A DNA stretch of 57,584 nt from Akkermansia sp. (GTDB lineage: Bacteria > Verrucomicrobiota > Verrucomicrobiia > Verrucomicrobiales > Akkermansiaceae). Positions within the stretch are counted from its first letter, which is position 1. Each line of letters begins with the position of its first letter. The notes below the pieces were generated by a model, which saw nothing but the letters and a program-made list of their open reading frames with translations, was not told the DNA's origin and searched no databases. The stretch is from assembly GCA_017435365.1 (NCBI GenBank), contig JAFSFD010000037.1, positions 1 through 57,584 on the forward strand, written 5' to 3'. This document shows positions 18,701-26,325 of this stretch, piece by piece. Position numbers and translations under genes: made by a program.

Positions 18701-18857
18701 ACGTTTCGATACGGACCTCGCCGTCAATCAGCAGGCTGTCGCTGGTGTGAAGGCCGATGTCGGTCTCACTCTGGCCGGTGGTTGCACCTATGAGACGTCC
18801 AGAGGCCACCTCAGCCTGATTGGGGGGCTCATTAAAGCTCGATACTCTGGAGAATAA
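9741..18857 (+). CDS. Giant autotransporter-like surface protein, main frame (shifted out before its C-terminus)
   Basis: 3,038 residues. A signal peptide (about residues 15-40, YFVAAVSMGIGVAEAQ) is followed by a helical, charged N-terminal region to about 250, an acidic linker (EEDEEEDKDKEE, about 334-345) and then a very long beta-rich passenger. Near the C-terminus are at least three autotransporter-associated beta-strand repeats: KLVKTGTGVHYISG..YTGGT (about 2355), LHKVGVGTLELDQ..YTGGT (about 2555) and VLHSGEGTLVLCG..YTGGT (about 2695). No outer membrane barrel is seen. The frame stops at 18855-18857, just after a G6 tract (18822-18827); the missing end continues in the next frame (see 18820-19182). 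Probably cell-surface attached; ligand unknown. The 13.4-15.9 kb part is richer in A/T than the rest. Confidence 0.8.
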   Translation: MSLARITDVKFHVQPQPVHRGWLRYFVAAVSMGIGVAEAQEMRMLDYWWVMPEEQQENAPRVIRVTGEKGEKFEEVYAEEQLGALRNSPVIMQARLERQAALRREAVSLARQMLAEDEALQPATAYAEAWTRVFSRRWLTAKGGEGSSRLEDMLLRMASENDALVLSEEDRQWVLEALIEDDDRLDSAEGRRLLETLARNLRQSGYGRFDAAAGVNDELMARFTDALRHEHDSMAAYRDAMFKTHRGRIMQHSLVGYHAPWGMGMGGGRAVYRQAPQKVGTTVASGHVASPQTQTLVAPQSPTATLQPDFTAGMNSSAGAVENFLADAPSQAADKEEDEEEDKDKEETGEDTDAGIAAAAPSMMMRSFAMRAVAAAAQNEGGAGTSGTPDSPVQDGGVQLAPGESIDVGANRVTGGTSGGSLENVQMLVTGELMRPVTGDSVTVHNLITSADGTNPGILTDVTLHAGTATEYASLHNIAFAGKSTLTGFVTFEKTQATGDMSVAAGGTLTLKNLTFDLRGVSMGEKTLFVIEDGGTLEDRGTLEGWNADNVHFVYSGVKVNSAAVVFSEDAGKIGKIELSANHNGNLYWNGAADGMWNIGSVNWSSSEEKTVPDTFTALSNVYFGGGNAANREITVTQDMVVAKLGVTDGGYSFSGARVAVLGDASLNPGNGAVTFNDQLVVQGGLQAEGSGSVELLGGATVVKDAVFENLSTTIGGDMTVGGKLTISSGDATTAGSLTIAGNVTAQEMEFAVSAGAASDSNPDYHKHLVNVSGNLTARDNGSITIGGTAAQYYTGTVTAGNLTVNTKEHDVYFSYLQVGKLTVEEGSTVHVRSSSDAVHVSSSVFPEVDLYGTLALDAPGVTYNDSHTVNVKSDAARLVFGTGSTISDLQIVGMVDASGTSAYTDLLIEAMSRSATVTEMRDLGTLKVETGTLTVNNAGGAVHGELFLNNGKLQLGENTNDIMAAGSGAVRLENGGILDIGKSSQTLSANNQVFLSGASTITSEADGGLSLGDGIIINYEDSGNSIETKLTAEEVFTLNSTLAGSSLEISGHISGSGEMKLTGPGSVVLSSANTDFTGTVTVQKDSTLTLQNTDALLNADVVLNAGATLVLDAPDAVTLKTLTFSNGSTLDISSIVATEDFSDLYTVLNVDKNAVTFGSPGEKVELNLIFSEKLDTRKTYNLMTGVSSIDNLSFNIQHNGAALDASQYKIGHDSTTGLLYITTMMGNVWDGEGNKIWSATGGFDNWSGEKYNEDKNLGYTAAVFRDLSQKEEEVKVQGTVNPGDIYFTADATKYTLGSDGTNGHLAAGTHVHKLGKADVTLSMAGNTTADTALGSVEVQAGSLILGNDLAVKGTVTVEKDANLKLKDGSGGLNMVAEKDDEAFITYSVSTIGGDASLSGVTMDAAGITGVDKEIIATNLLVQGNAYLSNLTLKNFEAKSNEKGNVTLSNVILTSSSSSTATTLTDVTIGSGVEVYASGSYILSGNLTFDSALTNKGTVTLANVTNIEIGKITPTEDAGRYEYTFINGGTYQFIGSSSGEKITSDMVSINGVKLSDGLATGITAVFTDNKNGSFTLSFTGDTVGIPQWDERWGKPENSPALSRIYAGTAADAYVELAAGTEGNTNYYRYSSIVDGANAAKVNNGKAIVVTLSEGATGNYAVGGLVKADRVTGDVFEGWHYVHNVEVWIDDRSSIKNIIGGLDNALNNEWGRWTSAAQSGATHVLVEDPDYQKRDSIPNDYRAWDKSFVIAGSRWCDQTAESFVTVLDGEIYTIFGGSCGGYYLVDPGESWYPYCASNQTGTSHVFIDGGRIGEIFAAGMYSTLTGTQMVEGHENKRAVEMVITGGVLGGTDLRVFGGTDHGVVEGDIYIRMEGSAEIKSRLVGGSNAGSVNGDIVLDLISGRAYRVDAAGLGWYLETEYPNGYVDIYDDPASIKGDVLVNLYKDFELGIGADVNLTNGIYGGREQSNHIILLKGDDGTVHTSTLHFAEGEKYEKLAFIADNGYDTSDNSIIVTGFDRFELENKAHVVLGLGLFDVDMDPSKELVISGKGVVEVIGHGVEDLVLWDNYGKVIKSGESRNLGRNIRLEGSSTLMISTSVIGAAGSEDDRTITVTDGTTIDFSGVPGETGYTGDSDFAGLGFNVVIEGHGVEGKGAIYKGKNDDSWYPDAETFSTRSQRIILPNVELTSSASVKVVAGETLLMNNASELDGGAYAQGTAHLTLNGHTFTKLGAGDFIARSVEITPGTILVQQGGFGFDLTDDASQTDMVLAAGGELKLNASGLTTGGATNLALRSLSGAGAVKLNGSTLTLHTEADSPYYYGEYMTDEYRNDAQDYDQFSETTGFGYAVFSGMISDAKGGGKLVKTGTGVHYISGSSSTYTGGTQLQEGRLYLLGTSEASTFTKDTSKAAAGVAGTGTIEWVSANAELYLGHGARIYNKGTTDAQGGFMTIGVEGVPNAVLEDFVVKQSGGGITVTMGGVEYVEIDTHNLKSIDVAAVYADGTAYAAGTDIDRNKMLLVKLSDWATAKDSPVSGFSATGYNEAAYSGILADYSSSVAAGLHKVGVGTLELDQRNSYTGGTLVEAGTLRLRGWGTVGSGEVQVGEGASLMLAYNGGYDVDKTTTKDDETIRLSNNMTLSGAGDAQWKIQLEEDESQAASGATHSATDGLTAALISTVGRSVTFTLSGNIDGDGGVLHSGEGTLVLCGDSSYTGGTVITRGVVDVQSAFGLGATAEGMSAVKLGKDADLHVTVEPGSGGGRLVTTLATVEDEILGDVSIVGSKYTERVLHMADSGYNAATTTLGEKGTFLLCGEPIDGQGISSHSSLLTGSGTVVVSDALGSGTTAAFDTIRDYIGDFRVEGHKSSIHVDNGSYSEGSIQVAGQQASVQIGGNVSIVAGESLQLRSMGKVPTQTESVDMGTGSVLVSKGEVSVAADAVLSVRRGETIYSYNLSDLEKTVSVTPTEIALPEYTGEISASDYHKLGEDIPDYTGRFDTDLAVNQQAVAGVKADVGLTLAGGCTYETSRGHLSLIGGLIKARYSGE

Positions 18858-19182
18858 CCAGCTGACACTCAACACAACACTGGATTACACCTGGCTGAAT
18901 GAGGACAATGTGGCACAGCTGGTGCTTTTCAGCGATGTCGGCAGCGTTACGTTCGTTTATGACAATGTGACCGCGACGACGGCGGAGCCGGGTGTGTATT
19001 ACACCCGTGCAGACCGCTACCTGACCGGCAACGACTATATCGACTCTCAGACCATGCTGGTGTATGACTCTAATGTGGGTGTTGTCTATCTGCAGATCAA
19101 GACGCCCGAGCCCACGACAAGCACTCTGGGTCTGCTGGCGCTCACGGCGCTTTGCGCCCGCCGCCGTAGAAAATCAGAATGA
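18820..19182 (+). pseudogene. C-terminal segment of the giant surface protein in the +1 frame, with PEP-CTERM-like tail
   Basis: Reading past the G6 tract in the +1 frame gives GGSLKLDTLENNQLTLNTTL and so on, about 115 residues ending TPEPTTSTLGLLALTALCARRRRKSE. That is a PEP motif, a hydrophobic segment and an Arg cluster, the sorting-signal layout of Verrucomicrobia PEP-CTERM proteins. It has no ribosome site of its own and continues the beta-rich sequence, so it is the real C-terminus of the preceding gene. Removing one G (G6 to G5) fuses the two frames exactly. Alternatives: an assembly error, a recent mutation, phase variation or programmed slippage. Confidence 0.75.
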
Positions 19183-19191
19183 GCCGGGAAG

Positions 19192-19214
19192 GGGAATTCT
19201 TCTTCAGAATTCCC
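19192..19214 (+). terminator. Stem-loop after the giant gene
   Basis: GGGAATTCT (19192-19200) pairs with AGAATTCCC (19206-19214) around TCTTC, ten bases after the stop. There is no T tract, so it could protect the mRNA 3' end or be a weak terminator. Confidence 0.4.
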
Positions 19215-19255
19215 GGGAATGAGTGCAAAATAGTGACTGCAAACACAGAATGAGC

Positions 19256-19283
19256 GTGACAAATGGCGGCAAAGTGCTTAAAT
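19256..19283 (+). promoter_or_regulatory. Promoter of the OSBS-like gene
   Basis: GTGACA (19256-19261), 16-base spacer, TTAAAT (19278-19283), then six bases to the ATG at 19290. It predicts a leaderless mRNA and disfavours the in-frame ATG at 19263, which would lie inside the promoter. Confidence 0.4.
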
Positions 19284-19289
19284 AGGGGC

Positions 19290-20234
19290 ATGCACTACAC
19301 TCCGTACACTCTTTATCCCGTGGGTGCCATGAGCGCCCGTGCCGCAGCCCAGCCGCGCGAAGGCGTGTTGCTGCGTGGTGACAATGGCGGCTATGCCTGT
19401 CTGCAGGCCTGGCCGGAGCTTGGCGACTCCCCGCTGGAGTATGAGCTGGATGCCCTGCGCGAGGGGAATCCGATGCGCCTGGGTGCCCGCGCGCTGAAGT
19501 GCATGGAGCTGGATGGTGAGGCTCGCGCCAAGGGGGTGAGCCTGTTCGAGGGGCTGAGCGTGCCCCGCAGCTATGCCACCCTTACGGTGAGCGCCACTCC
19601 CGCCCAGGTGTATAACCTGCACCAGCGCGGTTTCCGTGTGGGCAAGATCAAGGTGATTCCCAAGCTGGCCGCCACGGTGGAGCGCCTGGTGAATCTGGCT
19701 GCCATGGTGCCGGATTGGAAGTGGCGTGTGGATTTCAACTGCACGCTGAGCCAGGAGGAAGCCCTGCAGTTCTGGGATATGCTGCCTGAGGCCATGCGCC
19801 AGCGCATCGATTTTGTGGAGGACCCCTGCTATTATGATGTGGATGTGTGGCAGAGCCTGCAGGATGCCGGCATGCCCCTGGCCTATGATATGCCGGTGCA
19901 GAACGAGAGCATCATCCCCGCCCGCACTTCCAAGCCCATGATGCGCATTGTGAAGCCTGCCCGCCACCAGAGCACCACCGGTCTGCCCGTGTTCACCACC
20001 TACATGGATCACCCCCTGGGCCAGTGCTGGGCTGCTTACAATGCTGCCAGGTTCTACACCGGCAAGCCGGCGGAGGAAGTGCCGCTGTGCGGTCTCGTGA
20101 CGCACCATGTGTTCCGCCCGAATGCATTCTCCGAAGCTCTGGGCATGGATATTACCCCCGAGTTCCCTGTGCCGAAGGGCACTGGCCTGGGCTTTGATGA
20201 GCTCCTGGCTTCCCTTCCGTGGAAGAAGCTCTGA
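19290..20234 (+). CDS. o-Succinylbenzoate synthase-like enolase superfamily enzyme
   Basis: 314 residues, short for the enolase superfamily but with its active-site series in order: Lys-x-Lys in GKIKVIP, Asp in RVDFNCTL, Glu in VEDPCYY, Asp in LAYDMP and Lys in RIVKPARHQ. This set, especially the KxK and the final K, fits the MLE/OSBS group; MenC dehydrates SHCHC to o-succinylbenzoate in menaquinone synthesis. No other men genes lie nearby, so the call as menC is tentative and a dipeptide epimerase or other OSBS relative is possible. Monocistronic, bounded by its own promoter and a strong terminator. Confidence 0.7.
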   Translation: MHYTPYTLYPVGAMSARAAAQPREGVLLRGDNGGYACLQAWPELGDSPLEYELDALREGNPMRLGARALKCMELDGEARAKGVSLFEGLSVPRSYATLTVSATPAQVYNLHQRGFRVGKIKVIPKLAATVERLVNLAAMVPDWKWRVDFNCTLSQEEALQFWDMLPEAMRQRIDFVEDPCYYDVDVWQSLQDAGMPLAYDMPVQNESIIPARTSKPMMRIVKPARHQSTTGLPVFTTYMDHPLGQCWAAYNAARFYTGKPAEEVPLCGLVTHHVFRPNAFSEALGMDITPEFPVPKGTGLGFDELLASLPWKKL

Positions 20235-20263
20235 TCTGCCTTTTTCATATCAGATTTCAGAAC

Positions 20264-20290
20264 AGCCCCGCAGGTTGCACCTGCGGGGCT
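20264..20290 (+). terminator. Intrinsic terminator after the OSBS-like gene
   Basis: A perfect 12-bp stem AGCCCCGCAGGT / ACCTGCGGGGCT with a TGC loop, followed by TTGATATAT. The T tract is short but the stem is strong. Confidence 0.75.
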
Positions 20291-20427
20291 TTGATATATG
20301 GGTGGAAGAAGTGTCGGTTATCTGCTGGTGAATATGCAGAATGAAACGAGCGTTGCAAGAAAATGCTTCATACCTGGCGTGCATTCTAACGCTTTTTCCG
20401 GGGCATGTACAGCAGAACAAATGCAGC

Positions 20428-21834
20428 TTACAGAGCAGGGGCGAGCAATTTGCAACAGTGGGCCAGGAGGCGGATGAAGCCGGGGGCTTTGTACCAGTCT
20501 GCCGGTGTGAGCCTGCGGGCTTGATTCATGTCTGCCCGGAGCATGTCTGCCACTTTTTCCGTGGACGCCGTATCATTCATCAGTAGCGTGAGCTCAAAGT
20601 TCAGGTGCAGGGAGCGCTCGTCCAGATTGGCGGTGCCGATGCTGCATGTGCCGGAGTCTGCAACGCAGACTTTTTCGTGCAGGAATCCCGGTTCGTAGGC
20701 CAGCATGCGCACCCCGGCCGCCAGCATGGGTGGGATGAAGGTGAGCATGGCCAGCCCGGCTGCCAGGTTGTCGCTTCGTTCCGGTACCAGAATGCGCACA
20801 TCCACCCCGCGCATGGCTGCGGCACACAGGGCTGCCTGCACGGCGGCGGTGGGCACAAAATACGGAGAGGCGAGCCAGAGCCGTTCCCGGGCTGCCGAGG
20901 CCAGTTCCATCAGCGTGAGCTGCCAGCCGTTCATCGGGCCATCCTCCGGGCCGCTGGGGATGAGCTGGCAATTGTGTCCCCCGCTTGCCGGCTGAGCAGT
21001 GGCCAGGTGTGTGATATTCTGCCTGGTGGCGCGTTTCCAGTCGTCTGCAAAGCTCAGCAGGCATTGGGAGACGATGGGGCCTCTGAGGCTCACGAATGTA
21101 TCGCGCCAACATGTCTTGCTGCCGGCCTGCGTATACTCCAGCCCTATGTTCAGGCTGCCCAGGTAAGCCAGCTCGCCATCGATGACCACCAGCTTGCGGT
21201 GGTTCCGGTAGTTGATTCGCAGAATCGAGCTCAGCCAGAAACGCCGCCCGTTCACCGAGCTGACCTGCACGCCCGCTCTGCGCAGGCTCCTCAGGTACCC
21301 TGCCGGCAGCTTGTGGGAACCCACCTCATCGTAGATGACGTAGACCTGCAGCCCGGCCCGGGCTTTTTCTTCGAGCACGTTGCGCAGCGTGGAGCCTACG
21401 CGGTCATTCCGGATGATGAAGAACTCCACCAGAATGGAATGCCGCGCTTCGCGCAGGGCGCAGAGCAGGTCGCGGTAGGTATCATTACCATCCTGAAGAA
21501 TCCGGATACTGTTTCCGGAGCAGGGGGCGTAGCCGGTGCTGCGGCTGAGTGTGCGGTTCAGCCGCGTGCCACCCGGTTCCCAGGCGCCTTGTGCTTTCAG
21601 GAAAGCCTGGATGCTGTCCCGGCTATGGCGGCTTGTGGTGTGGCGGTGGATGCGCGCGGCCCCCAGCAGCAGATAGAGAGGAACGGTGATGACCGGCAGC
21701 AGGAGAAGACCCAGCATCCAGGCAATGGTGCCTTGCGGCGAGTGCGGCCGGCAGAGGGCATGCAGTGCGAAACCTGCTCCGGCTATATGCAGCGCAGAGA
21801 GAAGAATTCCGAGTAGCTGCGTCACATGCTCCAT
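20428..21834 (-). CDS. cls: Cardiolipin synthase (phospholipase D family)
   Basis: 468 residues. Two N-terminal transmembrane helices (about residues 5-25 and 35-58) anchor it to the inner membrane, followed by two phospholipase D half-sites: NHRKLVVIDGELAYLGSLNIG and LHEKVCVADSGTCSIGTANLDERS, each with HxK(x)4D. It condenses two phosphatidylglycerols, or PG with another phospholipid, into cardiolipin. It starts three bases after the stop of the AsmA-like gene, so it is likely the last member of the long nusA-infB-rbfA transcription unit, an unusual place for a lipid enzyme. Confidence 0.9.
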   Translation of the reverse strand: MEHVTQLLGILLSALHIAGAGFALHALCRPHSPQGTIAWMLGLLLLPVITVPLYLLLGAARIHRHTTSRHSRDSIQAFLKAQGAWEPGGTRLNRTLSRSTGYAPCSGNSIRILQDGNDTYRDLLCALREARHSILVEFFIIRNDRVGSTLRNVLEEKARAGLQVYVIYDEVGSHKLPAGYLRSLRRAGVQVSSVNGRRFWLSSILRINYRNHRKLVVIDGELAYLGSLNIGLEYTQAGSKTCWRDTFVSLRGPIVSQCLLSFADDWKRATRQNITHLATAQPASGGHNCQLIPSGPEDGPMNGWQLTLMELASAARERLWLASPYFVPTAAVQAALCAAAMRGVDVRILVPERSDNLAAGLAMLTFIPPMLAAGVRMLAYEPGFLHEKVCVADSGTCSIGTANLDERSLHLNFELTLLMNDTASTEKVADMLRADMNQARRLTPADWYKAPGFIRLLAHCCKLLAPAL

Positions 21835-21837
21835 CTC

Positions 21838-24800
21838 TTATTGTCGGGGAAGGGGGCGCTCCTGCTGTGGCTCCGGACTCAGGCTGTTGCCGGCTCCCTT
21901 CAACTTCTTGCTGAGGCCGAATTCCCACTGCGGCGAGAGCAGATCGCCGTACAGATTGATATCGATGAGGAAGTCTGAGAGAATGGTTATGGGGGAAATC
22001 AGCATGGTGGGCACACTGGAAATCCGGGGCCAGAGGTCGCCGGTGAGCGTGAGATTGTTCAGGTTGATATCCAGCTGCACGCCCACATCCAGATTGTAGC
22101 CCTTGGCCTGCATATCACGGGAAATGAGGTGCCCGCCGGTGATATCGAATTTGGCAAAGGCTTCGTCGATGCCGTAGCGCAGGAAGTGATTGGCGAAGGG
22201 TACCTTGTAGGCAGAATCCTGCACGGTGTCGATGGCGCTGCTGCCGGTGTCGAATACCGCGCGGATGACTTTGTCTGCCCAGGTTGGCGGAGCTTCTTCT
22301 TCTTTCAGGTTCACGCTTTCCTGCAGTTTGGCCAGGTTGCCCGGCATATCTGACAGCAGGGCGCCGATGGGGCGGAAAAGACCAATCTGCATCAGGTCTC
22401 CGTCTGTCAGATGCACCTGACCATAGGCCTGCACGGCTTCGAGCGTGGGCTCTGGGGCCTGGAAGCGGATATAGCCGTTGCAGGTGGCGGGGGTGAATTT
22501 TTCACCGTACGAAGCCACGATGTCTTTCAGGTTCATGTTGCTGGCCACAAAATAGCCATCCAGCGTGGTGTGTTCCCCGGCGAATCCGATGCGCAGGGCG
22601 CCGTTCATGGTGCCGCCCCAGCATTGGGCATTCATGCGGTCGAGGTACACATCCACATCGCTGATGTTGATGAATCCACTGAAGTTTTTAAGCGGGATGG
22701 TGGTTCCGAGGAATTTGAATCCCGCGTTTTTATCAGCCTCAGCGCGGATGAGCCCTTGCATGGGCACCTTGCAGCTGCGGGAAATGGGGAAGATGCAGTA
22801 ATCCGTTTCGATGCGCGCCGGGGCGCGCAGGTCAATATCGGCCAGGAAGTGCTGCAGCGGGGCATAATACATGCCGATGGAGTAGGCCGGGTAGCAGGAG
22901 CCCTTCAGCTTATGCAGGGAGATGGTGCAGGCTTCGATATCGAAACGGATCGCCTCGCCGGTTATCCTGCTGGTGGCGGCTCCGGTCTTGTAGCCCATGC
23001 GTTTGAGCCACGGCTTGTTGTCGTACAGCAGGTCCGGGTTGTTCAGGTGGATGTCGATGCGGTCGGGCAGGGCGTTGCCCTGCTCATCCTCGCAATCCAG
23101 ACGCACCAGTACGTCGACACCGCATTTGCCCGTTTTCACCCGGGTGTACGGGTCTTTGCCCAGATCGGTGCGCAGGTATTCCTCGCCGGTGGGGTTACCC
23201 TTGGCATCCTCCACATCGCGCAGCGCGCCGAGCTGGAAATCCATATCGTACAGCTCTGCATCGCACAGCGCATGCACATACACGCCTTTATCATACCGTA
23301 TGGTGGTGTCGATGTTCTTGATGACGGTGCGCGTCACTCCCGGCGTGCAGCGGAAATCGCGCATAATCCAGTGGGCATCTGTGTTGTCGATGAGGGCGTT
23401 GACCACGTCCACCGTAATCGTGTTGGTGCCGGTGATGCGGCATTCCTTCAGCGGGTCTCCGGATACGTGCACCTTGAGTTCGCCCACTTTGTGTCTGGCA
23501 TGCACATCGGCAGCGTAGTTCATACTGCCATCCGCAGCTGTGGTGAACTCGCCGTTCACGTCCAGCGAAAGCGGAATCTCCATGCCTTTGTGTACATGCA
23601 CATTGTGGCAGATGCGGACCAGCTCCGGTATCTGCACCTGAAAGTGGGTGTTGAGGAGGGTGCCGCTTTCTGTATCAATGAGCGCATCCCCCCGGGCTTC
23701 AATCAGTCCGGGGAGTTTGAGCTCAGCCAGCGGTTCACCGCCCAGAAGCGGTTTGAATGCGGCGGCGGGCAAGTGGAGATGGAGCGAGTCAAGCCTGACC
23801 AGCTTATTGTTCTGCAGGGCAGCTGTTCCGTGGAGGACGACATTCTCTTCTCCCACCTTGCTGCTGATATCAACCGAGACGGTGTTTTCTGCAATGTGCT
23901 TGAGAATGAACCTGGTATTGCTTGCCCGGAATCCGTCTTTACCCAGGATTTCGTGCACTCCGGCTTCCATGTCGGTATCCTTCTGCATGTTCTTCCATGC
24001 ATCCGCCAGGTACAGCCCTTCGGGAATTGAAATGTCCAGATAGATGCCGTTTGCTGTCGTGTCGGCGTGCGTAAAGGATTTTGCATTCAGTTTCGCCTCA
24101 ATTGCGGATGAACGAAGACTGCCGACTACATCACCCAGGTTAACCTCCAGCCTGCTGAGTCCGCTTGTGGCGTGGAGTTCCTGCATGTCGGTTTCTCCGA
24201 ATTGCGCAGAGGAGGCACTGACTCGCAGGTCTGCCTGCTGCACGCTGAGCAGGTCTGCCTTTTCGCTCAGATTCAGCCCTTCCAGTGCCAGGTTGACCAG
24301 CAGATTGGCGGCTCCGGCATTCTGCTCCCGGTGCTCTGTGGCGCCCAGCCTGGCATCCAGCTTGATGCTGGCGGCTTTGATATCGTCCCCTGTGTAGTCA
24401 ATACCATCGGCCTGCAGGGTGAGCGCAGGGGAATCTACTGTGGCGCCGGCGAAATGGGTTTTGCCGGTATTGAATTGCACGCTGCAACTGTGCAGCGTAG
24501 GAATGAGGTCTTCCAGTCGCGTTTTGCCCGGCTTGAATATGGGAACCTGCATGTCTCCCTTGACTCGGATAAGCAGGTTTTCGTCAAAGCTGAGCCCCTC
24601 CGGCAGGGTCAGCGAGTCATCGTTGCTGAAATCCCGCGCCAGCGCCAGCATGTCGTCGGTGGGCAGGGATATGTCCAGCTCAGCGTGGCCAATGCCATCG
24701 GCAATGTTGGCAGCGCCTGCTATGTGGCCATCCTGCAGCGTGAGCCTGATGGTATCCAGGTTCAGGCGCCCGTCGAGCATGTAGAACGACACCAGAAGAT

Positions 24801-25914
24801 GCTCGACCGGGGTTTGCCCCAGCATCAGTTCCCGATGCTCCAGTTTCCCTCGCAGGCTGATTTTGTTCAGTGCGTAATCCTCTGTGAGATTTGCGCTGCC
24901 GTTCAGTTCCAGTGTCGGTGTGTTTTCCGGAGCTGTCTGGATCTTGTTCAAAACGGCTTGCTCCGAAGGCTCCAGGTGCGTGCGTATAATCTTGAGAAGC
25001 GGCGCGGTGCTCCTGGCCCTGAATTCCAGCTCCCTCTCAGCCCAGTCATAGCCGCCCTGGAGGGTGACCGCCGTGTCCGGCTCTACGGTCTTGAAACTCA
25101 GGTTATCAATGGTGATTGTGCTGTTTTCAATGGAGGCGGAGAGCTTCGCATCGCGGAAGTGAAACTGCTCCCATTCGTAGCTCGGCACGCTGCCATCCAG
25201 CGCGATTTTCCAGGCTTTTCCCTGGATGAAGTTGAGCTTGAGATGGGGGTATACCGTGTCGCTCCATTGCTGTAACTCCAGTTGCCTTTGAATTTCCCTT
25301 AATTGGGGTCGCAGGTCTGCCAGCAATTCTGCCGGGCTTTGCGAGGGCCCGGCTTCTGGGGCGTTTTCTGAATTGAGCTCAGTCAGCGCCTTTTCCGTGT
25401 CGGCCAATACCAGCCTGGTTTCCAGGTCAGCATGGTGCAGCCTGGCCTTTAACGTCGAGACAATGCCCTTGCCGTTTTGCTGGAAAACAGTGTAGAGGTC
25501 GATTCCTTTGAGCTCCAGCTTGTCTCCTTCCTGTTCACTCAGTGGCAGTGAAAGAGTGCCGTCCACCACGCGGATATTGTACGGACGGAACTGGCCGGTG
25601 AGCATACGGGCTATGCTGTATGCCACCTGCACCTTGCGAACCTTCAGCGTGGCGGGTGCGGCATCTGCCTGCGGCAGGGTGACTACCACATCCTCTGCCT
25701 TGGCTGCCATGCCCGAGCTGGGTGAAAGCCGGATTTTGTCTATGCTGAGTTGCACCCCGGCTTTGGCGGCCTCCTGCTCAATATAGCGCAATGCACAGTC
25801 GGGCAGTCCGACTGTGCAAAGCCAGGTAATTATTGCAACGACCAGCAGCACTCCTGCCAGACACATGCTCGGGAGGAAATTGCCTACGCGTCTGATAGAG
25901 AGTTTGCCAGCCAT
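21838..25914 (-). CDS. AsmA-like / DUF3971-type giant envelope protein
   Basis: 1,358 residues. One N-terminal transmembrane segment (CLAGVLLVVAIITWLCTVGL, about residues 18-37) is followed by a huge beta-rich repeat body and a typical AsmA C-terminal segment (WGGTMNGALRIGF, then GYIRFQAPEPTLEAVQAYGQ and LTDGDLMQIGLF). Proteins of the AsmA/TamB/YhdP class form long hydrophobic grooves that carry phospholipids from inner to outer membrane. The gene follows rbfA by 18 bases and precedes cardiolipin synthase by three, so lipid transport and cardiolipin synthesis share one unit. Which member of the class it represents is not certain; there is no TamB-type barrel partner nearby. Confidence 0.8.
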   Translation of the reverse strand: MAGKLSIRRVGNFLPSMCLAGVLLVVAIITWLCTVGLPDCALRYIEQEAAKAGVQLSIDKIRLSPSSGMAAKAEDVVVTLPQADAAPATLKVRKVQVAYSIARMLTGQFRPYNIRVVDGTLSLPLSEQEGDKLELKGIDLYTVFQQNGKGIVSTLKARLHHADLETRLVLADTEKALTELNSENAPEAGPSQSPAELLADLRPQLREIQRQLELQQWSDTVYPHLKLNFIQGKAWKIALDGSVPSYEWEQFHFRDAKLSASIENSTITIDNLSFKTVEPDTAVTLQGGYDWAERELEFRARSTAPLLKIIRTHLEPSEQAVLNKIQTAPENTPTLELNGSANLTEDYALNKISLRGKLEHRELMLGQTPVEHLLVSFYMLDGRLNLDTIRLTLQDGHIAGAANIADGIGHAELDISLPTDDMLALARDFSNDDSLTLPEGLSFDENLLIRVKGDMQVPIFKPGKTRLEDLIPTLHSCSVQFNTGKTHFAGATVDSPALTLQADGIDYTGDDIKAASIKLDARLGATEHREQNAGAANLLVNLALEGLNLSEKADLLSVQQADLRVSASSAQFGETDMQELHATSGLSRLEVNLGDVVGSLRSSAIEAKLNAKSFTHADTTANGIYLDISIPEGLYLADAWKNMQKDTDMEAGVHEILGKDGFRASNTRFILKHIAENTVSVDISSKVGEENVVLHGTAALQNNKLVRLDSLHLHLPAAAFKPLLGGEPLAELKLPGLIEARGDALIDTESGTLLNTHFQVQIPELVRICHNVHVHKGMEIPLSLDVNGEFTTAADGSMNYAADVHARHKVGELKVHVSGDPLKECRITGTNTITVDVVNALIDNTDAHWIMRDFRCTPGVTRTVIKNIDTTIRYDKGVYVHALCDAELYDMDFQLGALRDVEDAKGNPTGEEYLRTDLGKDPYTRVKTGKCGVDVLVRLDCEDEQGNALPDRIDIHLNNPDLLYDNKPWLKRMGYKTGAATSRITGEAIRFDIEACTISLHKLKGSCYPAYSIGMYYAPLQHFLADIDLRAPARIETDYCIFPISRSCKVPMQGLIRAEADKNAGFKFLGTTIPLKNFSGFINISDVDVYLDRMNAQCWGGTMNGALRIGFAGEHTTLDGYFVASNMNLKDIVASYGEKFTPATCNGYIRFQAPEPTLEAVQAYGQVHLTDGDLMQIGLFRPIGALLSDMPGNLAKLQESVNLKEEEAPPTWADKVIRAVFDTGSSAIDTVQDSAYKVPFANHFLRYGIDEAFAKFDITGGHLISRDMQAKGYNLDVGVQLDINLNNLTLTGDLWPRISSVPTMLISPITILSDFLIDINLYGDLLSPQWEFGLSKKLKGAGNSLSPEPQQERPLPRQ

Positions 25915-25932
25915 GCGGGGGGATGTGGGGAA

Positions 25933-26319
25933 TCAGATTTCCGGGTCGGACTCGCCTTCAGGCAGGGGGGGCGCCTTGGGCAGGTTCTGCTCAATGTCGT
26001 CCAGAAGATTCACCAGATCCACGCCGCGCTGGGCGGAGTTATCGTGCTTGAAGGTGAGCTTCGGGGTGTTGCGCAGCACCACCCGCTTACTCACCGCGCG
26101 CTGAATCTCGCCGCGCTTGCGGCTGAGCTTCTCGATAACCTGGGCGGGAGCCATGCGGCCCACCACGCCAACCCATACGCGGCCTTCCTTGAGGTCTTCC
26201 GTAATCTCGACATCGAGGATTGAGACGATGGTTCCGGGCCACTCGAATTCCTTCTGAATGAAGGTGCCGATTTCCCGTTTCATCAACTCGTTCACTTTGT
26301 CAAGACGTCGTGTAGCCAT
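25933..26319 (-). CDS. rbfA: 30S ribosome-binding factor A
   Basis: 128 residues with a KH-like fold: MATRRLDKVNELMKREIGTF at the start and the diagnostic VSILDVEITEDLKEGRVWVGV beta strands. RbfA binds the pre-30S subunit near helix 1 of 16S rRNA and is needed for late maturation and cold growth. Standard position six bases after infB. Its C-terminal tail is short and acidic (EGESDPEI). Confidence 0.93.
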   Translation of the reverse strand: MATRRLDKVNELMKREIGTFIQKEFEWPGTIVSILDVEITEDLKEGRVWVGVVGRMAPAQVIEKLSRKRGEIQRAVSKRVVLRNTPKLTFKHDNSAQRGVDLVNLLDDIEQNLPKAPPLPEGESDPEI

Positions 26320-26325
26320 GTTTCG

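Noticed and set aside
22411..24030. Long plus-strand ORF opposite the AsmA-like gene
   Set aside because: Low-complexity His/Val-rich translation without domains, antisense to a clear AsmA-type protein.
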